Part shown: piece after piece, positions 11,210 through 21,767 of the stretch
Layout of the letters: each line of letters begins with the position of its first letter
How positions within the stretch are numbered: position 1 is the first letter of the stretch
Source: Viridothelium virens
Taxonomy: Eukaryota > Ascomycota > Dothideomycetes > Trypetheliales > Trypetheliaceae
Direction of reading: 5' to 3'
Length of the DNA: 64,000 nt
NCBI GenBank assembly: GCA_010094025.1
Contig: ML991780.1
Coordinates: forward strand, 62,001 to 126,000
The notes under the pieces: generated by a model
Told to the model about the DNA's origin: nothing
The model's database searches: none
The model's input: only the letters and a program-made list of their open reading frames with translations
Program-made: the position numbers and the translations under genes

Positions 11210-11709
11210 TGTAGAAGTAGTCACATTCTCGAGTACGAAGGTTGATGAGTTACGGACTTCCGAGGGGCATGAGCAGAGCAAGTTTTGGCACTTGAGGTGG
11301 TACAGTCATCTGACAATCTTGCCCAAGGATATTGGATTATGTCGAATCTGTAGACGCAATATTTAAGCTTCATGTATCAAACATTAGTCCACTTACAGAG
11401 TCCCCGATAACGAGAAGATGCTCTATAGAATCAAAATGCAGAGCAAACTCTGTGGCACCGCAAACGATATTTCAGGCAACCTCCGATCGCACGCCATCCC
11501 GCCTCAAGGTATCGCAAGCCAGGCAAAAAGCACATGCGCAAATGATGCGATTGTTTCAAGAATGTTGATTTATCATCTGACACCCGGGTCATCCGCAAAT
11601 CCCTCGAGGAAGAAGGAAAAAAAAAATTCACAATCATGCTCTTCATCTCGTCGTCCTCTTCAACTCTCTCACAGAGGATGCGTACTCCTCGCCTCCCTAA
11701 CGCGTCGCC
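11210..11709. other. intergenic; promoter of the methionine-permease-like gene
   Basis: No gene was seen. A run of nine or ten A's at about 11,619 is followed by a CT-rich tract up to the next ATG, typical of a fungal core promoter or leader. Confidence 0.55.
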
Positions 11710-13611
11710 ATGACCTCCCCAACGCCATCAGCCTCTCCCTCTGCTAGCGCACCGACCACCGCCCGAGCGCCCCTTCTCCAGAGCTCCTCCTCCTCCTCCG
11801 CGACCGCCAGTAGCAGCAGCAGCAGCACCGCCAACGCCGACTACCGAAGCATCCCTCACTCCCGCGGCTCCCTCAGCAACCTGGAGGCATCCCACGAGAG
11901 CGTCGGCTGGCTCGACCGCTCGGTGGAAAACGATGTCCTCCCTGAGACGGCCGTGCTGGGCCGCAACTTGGGATGGAGCAGCGCCTACATTCTTATCATC
12001 TCGCGGGTGATTGGGAGCGGGATCTTTGCGACCCCCGGGGCGATTGTGCGGTCGGTGGGGAGTATCGGTATCACGTTGGTGTTATGGGTGGCGGGCGCGC
12101 TGGTGTCGTGGTTCGGGATGGCGATTAGTCTGGAGTATGGGTGCATGCTGCCAAGATCCGGAGGTGAATATTCTGGTTCGGGCTATTGGTGGGCTAGCAT
12201 GAAGGCTAATCTTTTGTGTGTTCAGGTGATAAGGTCTATCTTGAGTTTACATATCGTCGTCCACGGTTCTTGGCGTCGGTTCTTATTGCGGTGCAATCGG
12301 TGCTCCTTGGGTTCACGGCTTCCAACTGCATAGTCTTTGCTGAATATGTCTTGTTTGCTCTCGACCGAGAGCCGTCGAAGTTTGAGCTCAAGGTGCTCGC
12401 AGTCGGGTTGCTCACAGCCATCATCCTCACCCATAGCTGTTTTCTCAAGACCGGAATTCTCATCCAAAACGTCCTTGGCTGGGTCAAGATCGCTCTGGTT
12501 ATCTTCATGGTCTTTACCAGCTTATTCGCAGTCTTACTACGTCCCAAGACGGGGACTAACGACTATCCAGCGATAAAAATTAAAAGTGACTCCCTTTGGG
12601 ACGGTTCCGTATGGAATTGGGGCGTCATTTCAACTGCATTGTTCAAGGTGTTCTACTCCTACGCTGGCCTTCACAATGTCAACAACGTCCTCAACGAAGT
12701 CAAGAATCCCGTCAAAACCCTCAAGTCGGCAGCATCCGCCGCTCTAATCACTGCTTGCATTCTGTATCTTCTGGTTAATGTGGCGTATTTTTTGGTCGTG
12801 CCTATTGACGAGATCAAGGAGTCAGGCGAGCTCATTGCTGCATTGTTCTTTGAACGAGTATTTGGCGCTCATGTAGGGAAGGTACTGCTTCCTATAGCAA
12901 TAGCTATTTCGGCGGCTGGAAACGTGATGGTGGTCACCTTCAGCCACGTAAGTCTGACTACGAAGCGATTGCGGAAGAAACTCCTGATCTATCTTGCAGG
13001 CTCGAATGATCCAGGAGATAGCACGACAAGGCTTCCTACCTTTTTCGCGCATCATCTCTTCTTCAAAACCCTTCGGCGCTCCAATGGGAGCCCTCGTTAC
13101 TCATTTCCTCCCTTCGCTCCTTGTCATCTGCATTCCAGCCGGCAACATCTACTCTTTTATTCTAGATGTGGAGGGCTACCCAGCACAGTTCTACGCCCTT
13201 GCTGGTGCATTTGGACTCGTATGGCTTCGGTACAGAAGGCCAGATCTGCATAGACCATACAAAGCATATCTTTCAGCAGTTTGGTTGCGGATTGCATTAT
13301 CGGTTGCTCTATTGATTGCTCCATTCGTGCCACGTAAAAGCGTGGATTGGAAGCAGCATCTCTCAGACGTCAGCTACGCATTTGTTGGGACAGCGATGTA
13401 AGTTCCATCGTCCAGAGGTCTAGAACTTTAGCTAAATCTTTGCAGTCTCCTGTTCGGTGTTGGTTATTGGTATTTCTGGACAGTATTGATACCCCGTTGG
13501 AAAGACTATAGTCTTGAGGAGGCAGCAGAGGTTCTAGATGATGGCACGACGATCACGAAACTCGTCAAAGTGCCAAGGGGATCGAAGCCTGTCCCGACGA
13601 CAGACGATTGA
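11710..13611 (+). CDS. LAT/MUP-type amino-acid permease (methionine permease-like)
   Basis: A 579-residue carrier from four exons, with introns 12164-12225, 12948-12999 and 13398-13445, all GT-AG and in frame. The N-terminus is a Ser-rich cytosolic tail of about 85 residues. The first helix region carries the family signature LGWSSAYILIISRVIGSGIF, with the Gly-Ser-Gly unwound helix of APC-fold transporters, and ends in LEYGCMLPRSGGDKVYLE, the MUP1/MUP3-like consensus. About twelve membrane helices follow (for example VLGWVKIALVIFMVFTSLFA, and AALITACILYLLVNVAYFLV). The amphipathic loop ARMIQEIARQGFLPFSRIIS before helix 9 is also typical. It should import methionine or another neutral amino acid across the plasma membrane; the substrate is inferred from family resemblance. 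It lies next to the sulfonate-type pair on the same strand as the dioxygenase. Confidence 0.9.
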
Positions 13612-14225
13612 AGCTATGAACGATAGACGGAGTTTTTAACGGTACAACGGCAAGATGCATCAAAGTGGATCAACTACGCTTCGCAATCCAGCGAGACATA
13701 CCACTAATACGGGCATATGTGTTCTATCGGAATTGTAGGTTATTAGAAATACGATAGACCGAGAAGCTAGCACCAATCAGTCCTTCTATTGGCCCAGAAA
13801 GTCGTCAATTCGCGACGAGTAAGCTATCTTCCGGTTAACATCTTCGATTCCTCTCATTTCTTCAAATCGGATTTCTTATCGAACGAGAATAGCGTCTTTG
13901 CTGATCAATAGAACGATTAAAAATCTACAGCCGGATGAGTATGTACAGCCTCGGACATTAGAGCTAAATGCGGGCGTCATAGAGTCACCTGAATAAAGCT
14001 CCCTGGACATAGCATGCTTTCTGTATAGCATTGCGTGCTAGCAAGATAATCGTCTGACAAATTAACCCCCGCTTTGGATAAAGTCCTACCGAGAAGGATA
14101 TAAGGTAGGGTTTAGCATACGACTTAACGTTTATACATAGCGTCCCTAAACGCCAAAACAATAATAACGAAATACCTAAGTCTTCAACTTCATTAGGAAG
14201 AACAGCTTGTTATATTCAGTCAACC
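13612..14225. other. intergenic; promoter of CmcJ/AsaB-type gene
   Basis: No gene or repeat is supportable in this 614-bp stretch. It is mixed in composition and becomes AT-rich near 14,120-14,200. Confidence 0.55.
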
Positions 14226-15327
14226 ATGGCTACTGCGGCAGTTCAGCAACCTACTGGTGATACTTTCGGCCGTGTAGCGGAACCACTTGTTAAAGGAAAT
14301 AAGTCTAGGAAGCACGATGTTGCCACAGAGCTTTACTACTACAAGGAGCCTGAAGATGGGTCTCCACCAGCTCCCACTTACGTAGGGTGAGATCGTCATC
14401 AATCAATCGGATCATGGCAACTTCTCGCTGACATGCAAGCCTAGGAAGCCACAAACTTACGAACGGCCGCATGTCGCTCAAGATGTCACGGTCCATGACA
14501 TTGCTGGAGAGGAGGACCGCTATACCTTGGATAGCCACGGCTTCCAGATCTACAATCACGCAAGCAAAGAGAAGGACTTCGTCGATGACGACAAGATCAA
14601 GGCAGAATACTATCCCGAAACAGAGCAATTGTTGAAGGATGCGTAAGTCGTCAAGTAATTCCGACCACAGAATGAGTTTGACACTTGAGTATAGCACCGG
14701 CGCAGTCCGCGTTTTCATCTTCGACCACACCATCCGTCGGGCTGACAACGACGCTCGCAACGCACCTGTCTCGCTTCGCGGTCCGGTCCGGCGCGTGCAC
14801 ATCGATCAGTCGTATTCTGCCTCAGAGCAGCGCGTCTCGCACCACCTTCCCGAGGAAGCAGATGAGCTGCTTAAGAAGCGCTTCCAAATTGTTAATGTAA
14901 GCAACCGAGCATCATCTGTCCATCGCTCCACTTAACCACTTGCTCTCTCCCTGCTTCGGACTGCTAGATAGCGAACAGGCTCATTGCTGACCTCTTGCAG
15001 GTATGGCGTCCCATCCATACCATCTTCAAAGATCCCCTGGCCGTTGCCGACGCCCACTCCGTCCCGGACAGCGACCTCGTCGGCGCCGCTCTCATCTACC
15101 CGGACCGCGTCGGCGAGACGTATACTGTGAAGCCGAACCCAAATCATCGGTGGTACTTCAAGTATGCGCAACGACCGGACGAGGTGACGCTGATTAAGTG
15201 CTACGACTCGCTCAATGATGGAAGGGCGCGGCGGATACCGCACTCGGCATTTACGAACCCAGCAGAGGAGGACAAGGACCCACGGGAGAGTATTGAAGTG
15301 AGAGCTTTGGTATTCTATGATTATTAA
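14226..15327 (+). CDS. CmcJ/AsaB-type hydroxylase/desaturase family protein
   Basis: A 295-residue protein from four exons; introns 14387-14444, 14643-14694 and 14897-15000 all join in frame. It belongs to the fungal family known from CTB9, AsaB, GA4-desaturase-like proteins and the bacterial CmcJ methoxylase component, usually treated as 2-oxoglutarate/Fe(II)-like oxygenases. Family landmarks are KPQTYERPHVAQDVTVHDIA (related to the usual ERPYVVHDVRG), the FIFDHTIRR segment, the GPVRRVHIDQSY motif with a putative HxD iron site, VWRPIHTIFKDPLAVADAHSV, NHRWYFKYAQRPDEVTLIKC, and the end PHSAFTNP...PRESIEVRALVFY, where the His is probably the distal metal ligand and Arg binds the co-substrate. 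Such proteins often lie in secondary-metabolite clusters, but no backbone synthase is present here, so it probably acts alone. The substrate is unknown. Confidence 0.86.
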
Positions 15328-16308
15328 AGGTGGGGTTGCGCTGCTTAGCAGTTCGAAGGAGGTGGTAGTAACCATTGCATCGATCTTAGAAGACAAATTG
15401 AGAATAATTTCGAGATAGAGAATGCCAGTATGTAAGATCTATTAAGAGCATGTAACAACTGCCCAGAACTTTCAACAATTCAGTTTATTTTTATTTTTAT
15501 TTTATTTTATTTTTTGGGGGTATTAGAGCCTTTTTTAAATTGGTTGTGACTAGATAGATCAACTGATTTGTCTCTAATTCAGCAGATTTAATAGAGTAAG
15601 TTAATAATAAGTTAAATTACTTTATAATTTCCAAATTAGATCATAGAAGTGGTAAAGATATATACAATTCCTCAAGATCGCCTGCCTCAGGATCACCACT
15701 TCTCACGGCAGGTATCTTCTCCTTCAGCATATTTCCTGGCACGTTCACATCGTTTCCTCCAGAAAGAGACCAATTCCCAGTGAGCTTCCAAGTTAAGCCT
15801 CAGTTTCACAGAGTGTCAGATGACAAATCTCAGTCATCTCGTAACGAAGAAGCCGGGAGAGATGGAGTTGGCCCCAATACTCCATTCCCTGAACTCCCTA
15901 CCCGGCATCTTCGCCATACGTACAAGAGTAACTTTACTAGTATCATATGCATAGCTGACGTTCTCTTGAAAGATAAGCCCTCCAGCGCTCGTCGTAGTGA
16001 TAAACTGGCGCTACACCCAGCAAAAAAGCACAAAAGAGATGCATCCAACATGGGTGGGTGATGTCTCGAGGATAACGAGAATCCCCAATGCAAAGACCAA
16101 GTCATATAGCTCATACGGTCTCAGAATTTGCCGTTCAAAACATTCAAAGACATGGTATCTATTCTTCGTAGTTTACACTATGACGAGCTTTTCGTACCAT
16201 CAAATCATAAAATTTTCACTTAACAGAATGTCAAATGAGTGTAAACGCAGGTAGGTTTGTCAATCACTTAATCTTTGGCGCATATCATGTCGAACGTTAT
16301 GAAGCGCT
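15328..16308. other. intergenic with T-rich tract
   Basis: This 981-bp gap holds a low-complexity T-rich tract (about 15,483-15,520, repeated TTTTA units) and an AT-rich block to 15,660. The open frames here look like chance and no gene is supported. Confidence 0.55.
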
Positions 16309-17235
16309 TCAACCTACGCTCGGCCAGCCATCAGATCCCCAGCTAATCGTGCCAATCCCGAGAACAGAATTACCAGTATCAGGATAGTAATGATAGGTAA
16401 AGTAATCAACGCCGCTTTCACTGCGTATTCCCATGTGGCCTGGGCCGTGAATGCTGCCTCCCCCAGCATCGAAGACCCTTCTCGACTCATAAGGACCTGT
16501 AGGGCTGCTTGAACGTTCGACCTGGATCGTGTAATCGCTCGCGGCACCATTGCAGCAGATGCCCGTGTTGAAGAAGAAATAGTAGTACCCTGAGCGGTAA
16601 TGGACATAGCCCGCCTCACGGCTGCCAGTGGTCAAGACGGAAAGGGAAGTCCCGGATCGGAGGCCAGTGGTCTTGTCTAAAGCAATCGCGTCGATACCCA
16701 GCGTGTTACCCGAACCGAAGCCGGAGCCGAATGCCATCCAGAAATTCCCTGACGCGTCAAAGTATGGACCCGGATCAATCGAGTTATACTGGGGTGTGTC
16801 TGAAACAACTACACCTTTGCTAGTCCATTTCGCCGTGGATGGGTTGATGGTTGGACTGGTGGCAAGTCCGATGGCACTCTTGGTTCCAGGACATGCATAG
16901 TACAAATGGAACAAATTCGAATTTGGGTTGAAGATCACGTCGGGTGCCCAGACGTCGTGACCATCGCTTCCAGGGCAAGCAGCGAGGACATCACCGGGAA
17001 TGCCATTAGGAAAAACGGTCGAGGCCGTCCAGGTATTGCCATTATCTGATGTACACCACGTTGGGATATTGGCGCCGGTACTGTAAAAGCAATATACACC
17101 GTTGTCGTACATGAGTCGAGATGGATCATGCGACGATAGATTGTTCGGAACACGTGGTATTCCCTTGACTGATGTGATAGAAGTTGATAGTAGGAAGAGC
17201 GCGCTCAGAGCGCCGGTGAGGAGACTCTTGTACAT
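16309..17235 (-). CDS. secreted GH43 endo-1,5-alpha-L-arabinanase-like enzyme
   Basis: A single-exon 308-residue protein starting at ATG 17235. Residues 1-25 form a signal peptide (MYKSLLTGALSALFLLSTS, likely cut after VKG), so the enzyme is secreted to break down arabinan side chains of plant pectin. The five-bladed propeller catalytic residues are all visible: general base Asp37 in SSHDPSRL, pKa-modulating Asp154 in YNSIDPGPYFD, and general acid Glu207 in GSREAGYVHYRSGYYYFF. The metal-site His is in GGSIHGPGHMG, and CCNGAASDYTIQVERSSSP is the usual C-terminal blade. Length and end (WGSDGWPSVG) match the family. There is no binding module. It could equally act on short arabino-oligosaccharides. 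It stands beside the gene-poor stretch at 17.2-20.5 kb. Confidence 0.93.
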   Translation of the reverse strand: MYKSLLTGALSALFLLSTSITSVKGIPRVPNNLSSHDPSRLMYDNGVYCFYSTGANIPTWCTSDNGNTWTASTVFPNGIPGDVLAACPGSDGHDVWAPDVIFNPNSNLFHLYYACPGTKSAIGLATSPTINPSTAKWTSKGVVVSDTPQYNSIDPGPYFDASGNFWMAFGSGFGSGNTLGIDAIALDKTTGLRSGTSLSVLTTGSREAGYVHYRSGYYYFFFNTGICCNGAASDYTIQVERSSSPTGPYESRRVFDAGGGSIHGPGHMGIRSESGVDYFTYHYYPDTGNSVLGIGTISWGSDGWPSVG

Positions 17236-19160
17236 CGTGGCAGACGTAGCGCGGAACTCACCCAGAGTGGCAGCGGCTCAGGTGGTGACTGAGAGACTTT
17301 GAGAACTAGACAGGTCAGAAATTCGAGTTCTAAAGCCAGAAGTGGGCGATATCTAGTCTCTATATGTAGTTTATCAGGAGAGCTTCTACTGCCTGATCTC
17401 GCTTCATAGAAGGATTGTATACTCAGCAGACGTGTCCTGGTTTTTTGGCTTGTTGGTCAGTTGGGTAATAAGAGAATTTACCCTGCGCATTGTTGCTCCA
17501 TGGAATGAGTGCACTCTTGGCAGACATGTTATGGTGTCTTTGGTGTTGATAAATAGATTATCAGGAGAACTTCTAGTCCGAATTCTTTCTTCACGGAAGA
17601 ACTGTGACCGTACCCTTCTATATCGTACTGAGAAATCCGTGCGATGCACCTTCCGCATTCTAGGCGCAAGGGACCAGATTTTCCGCGAGACAGACGAGTT
17701 CCTCTGTCGTCGCTGGCATGTCGGTAGGGTCTGATTCTACGCTAGCCGCTATACTCTAACATAGAGTAGGAGAGAACTAAGAGCGAGGTGACTGGGGGGG
17801 ACCGTATTCTACTGGGATTGCGATATGCATCGCTTAATCTCAGTTAATATGGGACGACATTACTCCGGGCTGTCTAGTAGAGTAATACGAGGTTTCCCCC
17901 TCATCTTCGATACATTATTACATAGGCCCACGATCTACACACCCTTTTCCACCAAAAACCCTTGATTAAAAACCTAATTATCGTGATAGCTTTTATAACA
18001 ACGCGCTCGTATCGGCTAGTTTGTGCAAGGCGTGGCTGCTCAAACTCAGCTCCTGTACTTATGAGCATTAATCGATGACCTTAGTCCATTTATTCATTGC
18101 TAGAAAGACGTACTGTAGAGCTTGCCTCTGCGCTACTTGCTGGCATCTTCATGAAGCCGCTTCAGAGCCTTCTCCCTTCTCTCGCCATAGCGCGCTTCCA
18201 CGAATCAGAAAATTCTGCAGCGTATCGAAAAAGAATGGAATCACAGCGCCTCCGATGGCGACGAGTCGACATTCTACACACCAGTGCTCATTGACCCATA
18301 TGGCGTAATAATTGCTTTTCGATAACCTATCAAGTTAAGAGCTCCTGGTGTGTTAGTGCAGGTTGCGTGAGTTGTGCGGATATATCCAAGGCCTGCGCGA
18401 TGTGTCTTGGGGTCCTTTCCGAGGGTTATTCGACAGGACGAGTGGGTTGAGAGGAGCGAGTGACAAGGTGGCGTAATGAATGTATGGAGTAACAGTTAAT
18501 ATAAAAGGATCACTGCAAAGACTGAGGGTTACATGATGATGATGATAACTTCCTGATTGCCCATTCTTCCAGCCTGCGCGTTCGCATTTTTCCCTTCACA
18601 CTCAGGGAGCCCCTCAGTTGAGTGACCCATCTCCACCACCCAAGAACGAAACACAGCTTGCCTCAAAGGTCCTCGTCATCAGCATCTCGATTCTCCAATG
18701 TACACCTTGCCACTCACGCGGTTGTACCAAAACTGGGGAGTGCTTCATACGCAGTAGACAGAAAATATCACATATGTACATTAGGCTTGTCTGCTATCAC
18801 ACAGTCACCACCTTTTAGTCTCAAGAGATTACCGAATAATAATTTTTACCCTGTAGAGGTAGTCTACAGGTGTGGCTGCTTTTCTGGCGAGGCACCCCCC
18901 AGTTTCGGTGTGCGGATTTTTTTGTCAACCGCATGCCACTGTAGCCATCTTCTTCTCATCTTCGAGGGATCTCGTGTCAGGGAAATCTGTGAGGCCTCCT
19001 GTTGCTTCGATAGGCTCCCATTTGTCTCCAAATTCCATAGCCAGCGCTTTCGCCATGCTTCTGCGCGCCCTTTTTCCTGGTGCGGCCCAAATGTTACCAG
19101 TGAACACCTGCTCTCGTTCCTTCTCCCATTCACATACGTTGTAGCGGCGCCGTCGAGAGA

Positions 19161-19225
19161 GTGCCCGCTCCCTGGCGCGGGAAAGTTGGTGGGGGTTGCC
19201 CAGACACTTTTGTCTTAGTACTGTA
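19161..19225 (+). mobile_element. short CAGT/ACTG inverted-repeat element, copy A (left end eroded)
   Basis: This shares the core CTGGCGCGGGAAA and GGGGTTGCC-AGACACTTT with the other copies and ends in AGTACTG followed by TA. The left terminus is too diverged to place exactly. Confidence 0.6.
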
Positions 19226-19505
19226 AGGCGCGTTGATTGGGGACACGATCCTTTCAACAGACCTGGGCATAAGACAACGCTTATGAGTTCAAGGTATTGT
19301 CGCTTGGATCTGGTATGATTGCCATTCGTCCATCATCGAACAGTTTCTCGAAAAGATTGTGCATCATCAATCCATTCTTCTCCGACTAAAGCACATCGTA
19401 TCTTGCTCGTGCATTGGCTCCGAGTAAATAAGCAGCGTTTACTTCGCCAACTGCCCAAGGAGTTATACGCGCTGCTATGATGAGATCTGCGTCGAATTCT
19501 CTCCA

Positions 19506-19571
19506 AGTGTGCGCTCACTGGCGCGGGAAAATTGCTGGGGGTTGCCCGGACACTTTCGTGCCAGTACTGTA
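19506..19571 (+). mobile_element. short CAGT/ACTG inverted-repeat element, copy B (left end eroded)
   Basis: It carries the core GGGGGTTGCCCGGACACTTT preceded by ACTGGCGCGGGAAAATTGCT and ends in AGTACTG-TA. The left half lacks the TACAGT terminus. A nested hairpin begins at its right end. Confidence 0.65.
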
Positions 19572-19622
19572 CTTTCTCGCACCTTCTTTTGGAGAAGGTA
19601 CAGCTGTCATGGGAGAAAGTAC
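19569..19622. repeat. nested inverted repeat (hairpin)
   Basis: The outer arms GTACTTTCTC (19569-19578) and GAGAAAGTAC (19613-19622) are perfect 10-bp complements. Inner arms ACCTTCT (19581-19587) and AGAAGGT (19593-19599) are perfect 7-bp complements. It abuts element copy B. Confidence 0.75.
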
Positions 19623-20159
19623 GAAACGAAGAGTGCACCTTCCGGGTCGGGAGAAATAGAAAGAGACTGGAAGAGAGGCTGGTAGCGTGAAAGCGGTCCT
19701 TAGTTCAGCGTTCGAAGCGGCGCCTTGCTCAACCGGCACATCTGTGTAGGATCTGTGTGGTTCGTCTGATGTTTTTTTAATGCTGCGGAGGATTCGTCCT
19801 GTAGACGGTGGTCTGACAAGTGGAAAAGAAAGAAAAACAGCCTTCTGACTTCGTATTCAAACTCTCTTCATTAGTCTCATCTGCTGGTATCAACAAAGCG
19901 GTTCTTATACTACTTCAACAAGCCAGCCACGCAAAACCCCAACTTTCCTTGAGTCCCACGCACGACGACGACTCAGATAACAGAGAACAAGAGAAGACGA
20001 GAACAAGGCTTGAGTTCTGAGCGTGGGCACCAGTGTTGATCAGAGCGGAGTGGAGGATAGAGTTGATTGTCTAGCCTGTGCAGGAGAGATGGCTTTGTAC
20101 GTCATGAAGCGCCTTCCGTCCCGTCTTTGCGTACAGCACCTGTCCACAGCGGGTTGTAC

Positions 20160-20230
20160 AGTCATGCAAAAAAACTGTCGTGGCGCAGGAAATTGCTGGG
20201 GGTTGCCCGGACACTTTTGTCCTAGTACTG
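20160..20230 (+). mobile_element. short Tc1/mariner-like MITE, copy C, flanked by TA
   Basis: A 71-bp element runs from CAGTCATGCAAAAAAACTGT to AGTACTG with TA on both sides (20158-20159 and 20231-20232), as expected for TA target duplication. It contains the shared core GGGGGTTGCCCGGACACTTT. It carries no coding capacity and is inferred to be a non-autonomous DNA transposon. Compared with the copy at 58.5 kb it is missing about 15 bp in the left half. Confidence 0.7.
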
Positions 20231-20534
20231 TATTATTCTCCTCACAGACCAGTGACTTAAGTAGAATTAGTAGGAACAAGAAGGGGTTGGAGGAGGGCAG
20301 TGCGAGTTTTGAGGAAGCGATGGCGGCACGCATCGCATTATTGTCAAGACGGGCAGGTACATCCAACACGCCAAGTCGCGACATCACGTGATCGACACTG
20401 CACTCCGGAGCTGGCCCCGATACTAGAATTTCCGTAACGGTTCCACAGTGCCCCTCCAGACCCCGCCCGGTATTATTCCCAATTCTTGCGTTCAATTCTC
20501 CAACTCCAGACCCTTGCTAATATACTTCAGAACG

Positions 20535-21767
20535 ATGGAAGTTCCAATAGCTCCTCCAGAAAGTCTCAACGACGTCGCAAACGACCCAATCCAATCTATA
20601 TCTACTGAAAAAATTGACTTAACTTTCAATTCCAACAGCATTGGTTCGTAATGCTCCAAGATTTTCAACACAGATCCTCGCTCCGCCGCAGCCCTCGAAA
20701 TTCTCGCTCATTGCAGCCCAGACCTTATATCCGCCGGTCTCGACTCTCACGTCCTCTCCTTCTCTGACGAATGGTTCGCGTCAGCCGCCAACCTGATTAC
20801 TCCTACCCCCCCAATCTCCCGTCCTGGCGTCTTCACCTATGCTGGAGCTTGGTATGACGGCTGGGAGACACGACGACACAATCCCGAGCCCTTCGACTGG
20901 GTGGTTATACGACTTGGAGTTGCGAGTGGAATTGTCCGAGGCGTAGAAGTAGACACGGCGTTCTTCAATGGAAACCAAGCACCAGAAGTCGCAGTCGAGG
21001 GTTGCTATGTAAGTGGGGAGAAGGCAGACGAGAGAGTTAGGAAGCATGAGAGTGCGTCGGAGACGGCTGATAGAGAGGGAGAGGATATGTTTTGGCGCAC
21101 AATCTTACCGCGCCAGCCGTGTGGACCTTCAACGAGGCATGCATGGAAAATAGTGGAAGGAGAAGAGGGTAAGCAAAAGCCGGTAACGCATGTGAGGTTA
21201 TTGATGTTTCCGGACGGAGGGATTGCAAGATTGCGACTGTATGGGACGGCGCTGCCTATCCTGCCGGAGAATCCTGAGACCATGTTTGATATGGCGAGTG
21301 CGCAAAATGGGGGTGTGGCGGTTGCATGCTCGGATCAGCACTTTGGGCGGAAGGAAAATCTGTTACTACCGGGGAGAGGGAAAGATATGGGTGACGGATG
21401 GGAAACGAAGAGAACGAGAGGAGAGCATGTGGACTGGGTGGTTATACGACTAGGCTGTTCAGGGGAGATTGACAAGATTGTGGTGGATACTGCACATTTT
21501 CGAGGGAATTTTCCTAGGTCTGTGAAGGTCTTCGCATTGGAGGGTAAGAGTGAGACGGACGAAACGGCACCCGTCGATGCCAATGATAAGGGTTGGGTTG
21601 AGATCCTTGGAGAGCAGAAAATGGGTCCAGATAAGGAACATGAGTTTGGGCGGACGAGTGGACTAACGAATGTGGAGGGAAAGGTATGGAGATGGGTGAA
21701 GCTGGTAATCATTCCGGATGGTGGTGTCAAGAGATTAAGAGTACTAGGAAGAAGAATAGAGCGGTGA
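20535..21767 (+). CDS. DAL2: allantoicase (allantoate amidinohydrolase)
   Basis: Allantoicase splits allantoate into ureidoglycolate and urea in purine (uric acid) catabolism, in the cytosol. The ATG at 20535 (MEVPIAPPESLNDV) starts exon 1; a 69-nt intron at 20648-20716 (GTAATG...TCATTGCAG) removes a TAA and joins ...FNSNSIGS to PDLISAGLDSHVLSFSDEWF. The product is 387 residues. Two allantoicase repeats are visible, each with a jelly-roll motif pair: GAWYDGWETRRHNPEPFDWV with RLGVASGIVRGVEVDTAFFN, and GDGWETKRTRGEHVDWVVIR with RLGCSGEIDKIVVDTAHFRG. Both repeats end in (M/I)(F/I)PDGG(I/V)xRLR. No neighbour belongs to purine breakdown, so it stands alone. All motifs look intact. Confidence 0.93.

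Larger units (their letters stand above)
17236..20534. other. 3.3-kb gene-poor stretch with short inverted-repeat elements
   Basis: No full gene can be supported. It contains three copies of a short CAGT-ended element (19161-19225, 19506-19571, 20160-20230), a nested hairpin at 19569-19622, and two copies of an 18-base motif (TTATCAGGAGAGCTTCTA at 17371, one mismatch at 17558). Small frames with natural-looking protein composition occur, for example about 18,205-18,314 on the plus strand (ending PVLIDPYGVIIAFR) and about 18,930-19,140 on the minus strand (AMEFGDKWEPIEATGG). They suggest remnants of decayed genes, but I could not join them to any known family. Confidence 0.55.

Noticed and set aside
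14305-14802. 165-residue minus-strand frame
   Set aside because: It is antisense to three exons of the CmcJ/AsaB-type gene, whose motifs and splice sites are consistent.
14226-17235. A secondary-metabolite gene cluster
   Set aside because: Only one tailoring-type enzyme is present. There is no polyketide synthase, peptide synthetase, terpene cyclase, cluster regulator or linked transporter.
18622-19218. 198-residue plus-strand frame in the gene-poor stretch
   Set aside because: Its composition is irregular, it has no motif, and it runs through an element copy; it looks like chance.
20649-20651. In-frame TAA suggesting a broken allantoicase, or a 30-nt micro-intron
   Set aside because: A normal 69-nt GT-AG intron (20648-20716) removes it and joins the family sequence exactly, so the gene is intact.
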